Origin: Candidatus Flexicrinis affinis
GTDB lineage: Bacteria > Chloroflexota > Anaerolineae > Aggregatilineales > Phototrophicaceae
DNA: 64,000 bases
Assembly: GCA_016716525.1 (NCBI GenBank)
Contig: JADJWE010000002.1
Span: 558,001 to 622,000 of the forward strand
Reading direction: 5' to 3'
Shown here: in pieces, positions 61,387 through 64,000 of the stretch
Numbering within the stretch: position 1 is the stretch's first letter
Layout of the letters: each line of letters begins with the position of its first letter
Made by a program: the position numbers and the translations under genes
The notes under the pieces: generated by a model
The model's database searches: none
What the model saw: the letters and a program-made list of their open reading frames with translations, nothing else
What the model was told of the DNA's origin: nothing

Positions 61387-62646
61387 TCACTCAACTTCCG
61401 CGATCCGGCGTAGGAGGAACGCGCGTTCGGCGGCGTTGGTGCACAGGTCGAGCGCGCGCAGGTAGGCGGCGCGGGCTTCCGGCATCCACCCCAACCGGCG
61501 CAGCAGGTCGGCGCGGGCGGCGTGGAACAGGTGATAGCCGTCGAGCGCCCCGTCGTTTCCCAACGCGTCGATCCGGTCGAGACCGGCCTCCAACCCGTCG
61601 CTCATGGCGACGGCAACGGCGTGATTTAGCGCGACCACTGGCGTCGGGGCCAAGCGGTGGAGCGCGCCGTACAGCAGTGCGATCTGCGCCCAGTCCGTGC
61701 TGGCCGAGTCCGGCGACTGTGCGTGCAGCGCCGCGATGGCGGCCTGAATCTGGTACGGGCCGGCACGCTTGAGCGTAATCGCGTGGTCGAGGATGGCGAC
61801 GCCGCGGCCGATCTGCGCGTGATCCCACTGCGACCGGTTCTGATCCTCGAGCAGCACGAGCTGTCCGTCGACCGATTGGCGCGCCCCGCGCCGCGCGTCG
61901 TGCAGCAGCATCAACGCCCATAGGCCGAGCGCCTCGGGGTCTTCGCGCAGGCCGCGCTCGTGCGCCAGCAGGTCGTTGAGTACGGCGGCCAGGCGGATCG
62001 CCTCGGTCGTCAGGTCGGGCCGCACGATCGACTCGCCCTCAGGCGCGCTGTACCCCGCGTTGAAGATCAGGTACAGCACCGACAGCACCGCATCGAGGCG
62101 GTCGGGGATGTCGGACGGCGACGGTACAGCGTATGGGATGCCCTCGTCCTTGATGCGCCGCTTGGCGCGCACCAATCGCTGCTGCAGAGTCGTCACCGGC
62201 ACGAGGAACGCGGCGGCGATCTCCGACGCGCTCAAACCGCCGAGCGTGTGCAGCGTCAGCGCGACCTGCGCCTCTTTGCTCAACGCCGGGTGACAGCATG
62301 TGAACATCAGCTTGAGCCGCTCGTCCGGGATGTCCTCGGTGAGCATGTCCGGGTCCTCCGATGCGCCGCGCATCGCCTCCAGCGCGTGCAGGGTCGCCTT
62401 CTTGCGCTCGAAGTTCTGCTCGCGGCGTACGCGGTCGATGGCGCGATTGCGTGCCGTCGCCGTGATCCACGCGGCCGGATTGCGCGGAATGCCGCCCTCC
62501 GGCCAGTGTTCGAGCGCCGAGACGACCGCGTCCTGCAACACATCTTCAGCCAGCGCAAAGTCCCCTAGCGCGGCGATCAAGGCGGCGAGGACGCGCCCGT
62601 GCTCGTCGTGCAGCACCTTACGAATGGTGTCGTGAGTCGTCCGCAT
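61387..62646 (-). CDS. ECF42-type RNA polymerase sigma factor
   Basis: A 419-residue sigma-70-family factor. Region 2 is at about 10-80 ('FALAEDVLQDAVVSALEHWP', 'NPAAWITATARNRAIDRVRR'). Region 4 is at about 115-175 ('LTLHTLGGLSASEIAAAFLV', 'TTLQQRLVRAKRRIKDEGIP'). The long C-terminal helical domain (about 185-419, TPR-like) is typical of the ECF42 group, which lacks an anti-sigma factor and is encoded beside DGPF/YCII proteins. It starts 15 bases after such a gene. The signal it answers is not known for most members. Confidence 0.92.
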   Translation of the reverse strand: MRTTHDTIRKVLHDEHGRVLAALIAALGDFALAEDVLQDAVVSALEHWPEGGIPRNPAAWITATARNRAIDRVRREQNFERKKATLHALEAMRGASEDPDMLTEDIPDERLKLMFTCCHPALSKEAQVALTLHTLGGLSASEIAAAFLVPVTTLQQRLVRAKRRIKDEGIPYAVPSPSDIPDRLDAVLSVLYLIFNAGYSAPEGESIVRPDLTTEAIRLAAVLNDLLAHERGLREDPEALGLWALMLLHDARRGARQSVDGQLVLLEDQNRSQWDHAQIGRGVAILDHAITLKRAGPYQIQAAIAALHAQSPDSASTDWAQIALLYGALHRLAPTPVVALNHAVAVAMSDGLEAGLDRIDALGNDGALDGYHLFHAARADLLRRLGWMPEARAAYLRALDLCTNAAERAFLLRRIAEVE

Positions 62647-62661
62647 CGGAACCGGGTACGC

Positions 62662-63003
62662 CTAGAACTCGACGATCGGGCGAACCTCGACGCTGCCGTG
62701 TTTCGCACCGGGGATCATCGCCGCGACCTCGCACGCCTCTTCGATCGTGTTCGCCTCGATGACATAGTACCCGCCCAGCGCCTCCTTCGTCTCGGCGAAC
62801 GGGCCGTCGGTGGTCAGCACCTTGCCGTCGCGGACACGCACGGTCTTGGCGGTCGCCACCGGGTACAGCGCCTCGCCGGTCATATTGACCCCGCGTGCGC
62901 GGGCTTTGGCGTTGAACGCATAGTACTCCTGCATCTCCGCTTGCTGCTCCGCCTCGGTCATGTTGGGCCGGTCTTCGCCGTAGATCAGCGCGATGTACTT
63001 CAT
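62662..63003 (-). CDS. YCII/DGPF-domain protein, partner of the ECF42 sigma factor
   Basis: A 113-residue protein beginning 'MKYIALIYGEDRP' and carrying the family motif 'LTTDGPFAETKEALGGYYVI'. The ATG at 63003 is chosen because family homology starts there and GGGAG lies upstream; the open frame runs 25 codons further up without likeness. It is directly upstream of the ECF42 gene. Such proteins are regularly paired with this sigma group and are thought to help its function, with mechanism unclear. Confidence 0.92.
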   Translation of the reverse strand: MKYIALIYGEDRPNMTEAEQQAEMQEYYAFNAKARARGVNMTGEALYPVATAKTVRVRDGKVLTTDGPFAETKEALGGYYVIEANTIEEACEVAAMIPGAKHGSVEVRPIVEF

Positions 63004-63141
63004 GCCTATCTCCCTCGAGTCGCTAGTCGTACGTGCGCGCCTACTATAACGACGATCAGCGTATCGGAAAATCGACACTCATCATCTGTGCGGCTATGCA
63101 AGCAGACGTGTTGAGTTCCGGTTGGGTCAAACGCCTCAGCT

Positions 63142-63155
63142 ATTGGATATCCAAT
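63142..63155. promoter_or_regulatory. 14-bp perfect palindrome in the DGPF/unknown-gene divergent region
   Basis: ATTGGATATCCAAT is a perfect palindrome, followed directly by another 'TTGGATTGAAC'. It lies in the 236-base region between the divergent DGPF gene and the last gene of the window. A weak promoter (TTGAAC at 63160-63165, TATTCT at 63185-63190, 19-base spacer) points to the plus strand. It may be an operator or part of an ECF42 target site. Confidence 0.4.
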
Positions 63156-63239
63156 TGGATTGAACCACCGCCGCCCGGATCGCGTATTCTTTGTGTAGCA
63201 CACAGACGCGGCAGGCGAAACGGGGGGTACCGTCAAGCC

Positions 63240-63917
63240 ATGGATGTCCAGACCCTCATCGAACGGCACGTCAATGCGCTCGGGGGAATACGCGCGGTAC
63301 TCGATGTGCGCGCGCTGTCCATGCGCGGGCTCGTCACGGATGGACGACACCGGACACGCGCCGTGCGCAGTTGGCGCCTGCGGCCCAATTACCTGCGGAT
63401 CGACGTCGAAGAGGCGTCGGGCATTGCCGTCGAGGCGTGGGACGGATCGCACGGGTGGGTCGTCCAACCCGAAGAGTCGCCCTATCCGGCGATCGTGTGG
63501 GGCCACACCGCGGAGGCCCTGAGGCGCGACAGCACGTTCGACAGCCCGCTCATCCTGCCCGAGCAGCACGGCGCGCGCGTCACCGGCTTGGGCGAGCGAG
63601 TCGTCAGCGGCCTGCCCGTTTACGGCGTGCGCGTCGTTGCACAGGACCAGTCTCAAACCGACTTTTACCTGCACCGCCAGTCGTACATGATCGCCATGAC
63701 CGAGTCCCGCCCGCCGCTGACCGACGTGAACGCGTCACCATGCAAGTGCCTGTACACCGACTATCGCGTTGTCAGCGGAATGTTGATCCCGCATTACGTG
63801 GTGACCCTATGCACGGGAAACGGGCGTCATGAGACGTTCAGTTGGGAGGAGATCACGGCCAACCCGCCGCTTGATCCCGACTTTTTTCAGATGTCCGCCG
63901 CAGTAGCGGGCCGGTAG
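63240..63917 (+). CDS. Protein of unknown function, LolA-like beta-sheet pattern
   Basis: A 225-residue protein starting 'MDVQTLIERHVNALGGIRAV', a helix common at the start of LolA/LppX-like or M16-accessory-like proteins. Next come alternating strands such as 'SWRLRPNYLRIDVEEASG' and 'VEAWDGSHGWVVQPEESPYP'. Later segments are 'GLGERVVSGLPVYGVRVVAQ' and 'TDFYLHRQSYMIAMTE'. It lacks a signal peptide with this start; the open frame continues upstream but looks non-coding. The start at 63240 is supported only weakly (GGGGGG upstream). Family assignment is tentative; it may bind a hydrophobic ligand. Confidence 0.6.
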   Translation: MDVQTLIERHVNALGGIRAVLDVRALSMRGLVTDGRHRTRAVRSWRLRPNYLRIDVEEASGIAVEAWDGSHGWVVQPEESPYPAIVWGHTAEALRRDSTFDSPLILPEQHGARVTGLGERVVSGLPVYGVRVVAQDQSQTDFYLHRQSYMIAMTESRPPLTDVNASPCKCLYTDYRVVSGMLIPHYVVTLCTGNGRHETFSWEEITANPPLDPDFFQMSAAVAGR

Positions 63918-64000
63918 CAGCGGTCAGCGCGTGTAGCACTGACTACGTCATCTCGCTGAACTCTCGAGGCAGCTCGCCGGAATCCAGCCCAGCTCACCGG

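Overview
The window is a gene-dense, high-GC bacterial chromosome segment with no tRNA, rRNA, CRISPR array, insertion sequence or phage genes that I can see. The mix of genes suggests an Anaerolineae-type Chloroflexota bacterium: secreted SH3b and subtilisin proteins without lipoprotein signals, several large peptide/amino-acid ABC importers, an F420-type oxidoreductase, a flotillin/NfeD pair, an ECF42/DGPF pair, and intergenic repeats of the 'gggcgaccc...gggtcgccc' kind. The taxonomic call is an inference; no marker gene is present.

Layout. 0.1-5.5 kb: a secreted SH3-like protein, a large secreted subtilase and a succinate-semialdehyde-type dehydrogenase. 5.5-8.8 kb: a sulfur module made of a TSUP exporter, a CstB-like persulfide dioxygenase/rhodanese fusion and a LysR regulator, with a perfect 7-4-7 inverted repeat between the divergent genes. 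8.9-11.2 kb: mscL and an orphan 7TM-PAS histidine kinase. 11.3-24.9 kb, all on the minus strand and tightly packed: an Opp-type importer (binding protein, B, C, D, F), a small membrane protein, NagZ, NamZ (DUF1343), an AmiE/beta-lactamase-family hydrolase, a MurK/NagK-type kinase, MurQ, NagA and a GNAT protein. This is close to a complete route from imported muropeptide to GlcN-6-P, apparently run inside the cell because none of the three hydrolases has a signal peptide.

25-39 kb: a secreted FG-GAP-like protein, a SulP transporter, a secreted alpha/beta hydrolase, a full Liv importer (F, G, M, H, binding protein), an EamA permease and a second peptide-type importer lacking its own ATPases; its DppB carries a DxDxDG insertion. 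39-44 kb: a QueA paralogue coupled to an SDR-VOC fusion, a frameshifted aldose epimerase, and a BNR beta-propeller coupled to a MoaD/ThiS-like protein. 44-52.7 kb: a NarL-type two-component pair (kinase frameshifted), lutABC (lutC frameshifted), a GAF-PAS kinase, ldhA and an LLM-family oxidoreductase. 52.7-64 kb: small stress membrane protein, flotillin and NfeD, an APH-fold kinase, a GH5 glycosidase, a YcaQ-like protein, a two-gene unit of unknown secreted proteins behind a near-consensus promoter, an ECF42 sigma factor with its DGPF protein, and an unrecognised protein.

Three patterns cross these regions. Each of the three ABC importer operons has strong hairpins between the binding-protein gene and the first permease gene. 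A TAGACT/TATACT -10 hexamer recurs upstream of many genes, in two cases so close to the ATG that the transcripts may be leaderless. All reading-frame breaks I found lie between 42.2 and 46.2 kb, which points to local sequence error or local decay.
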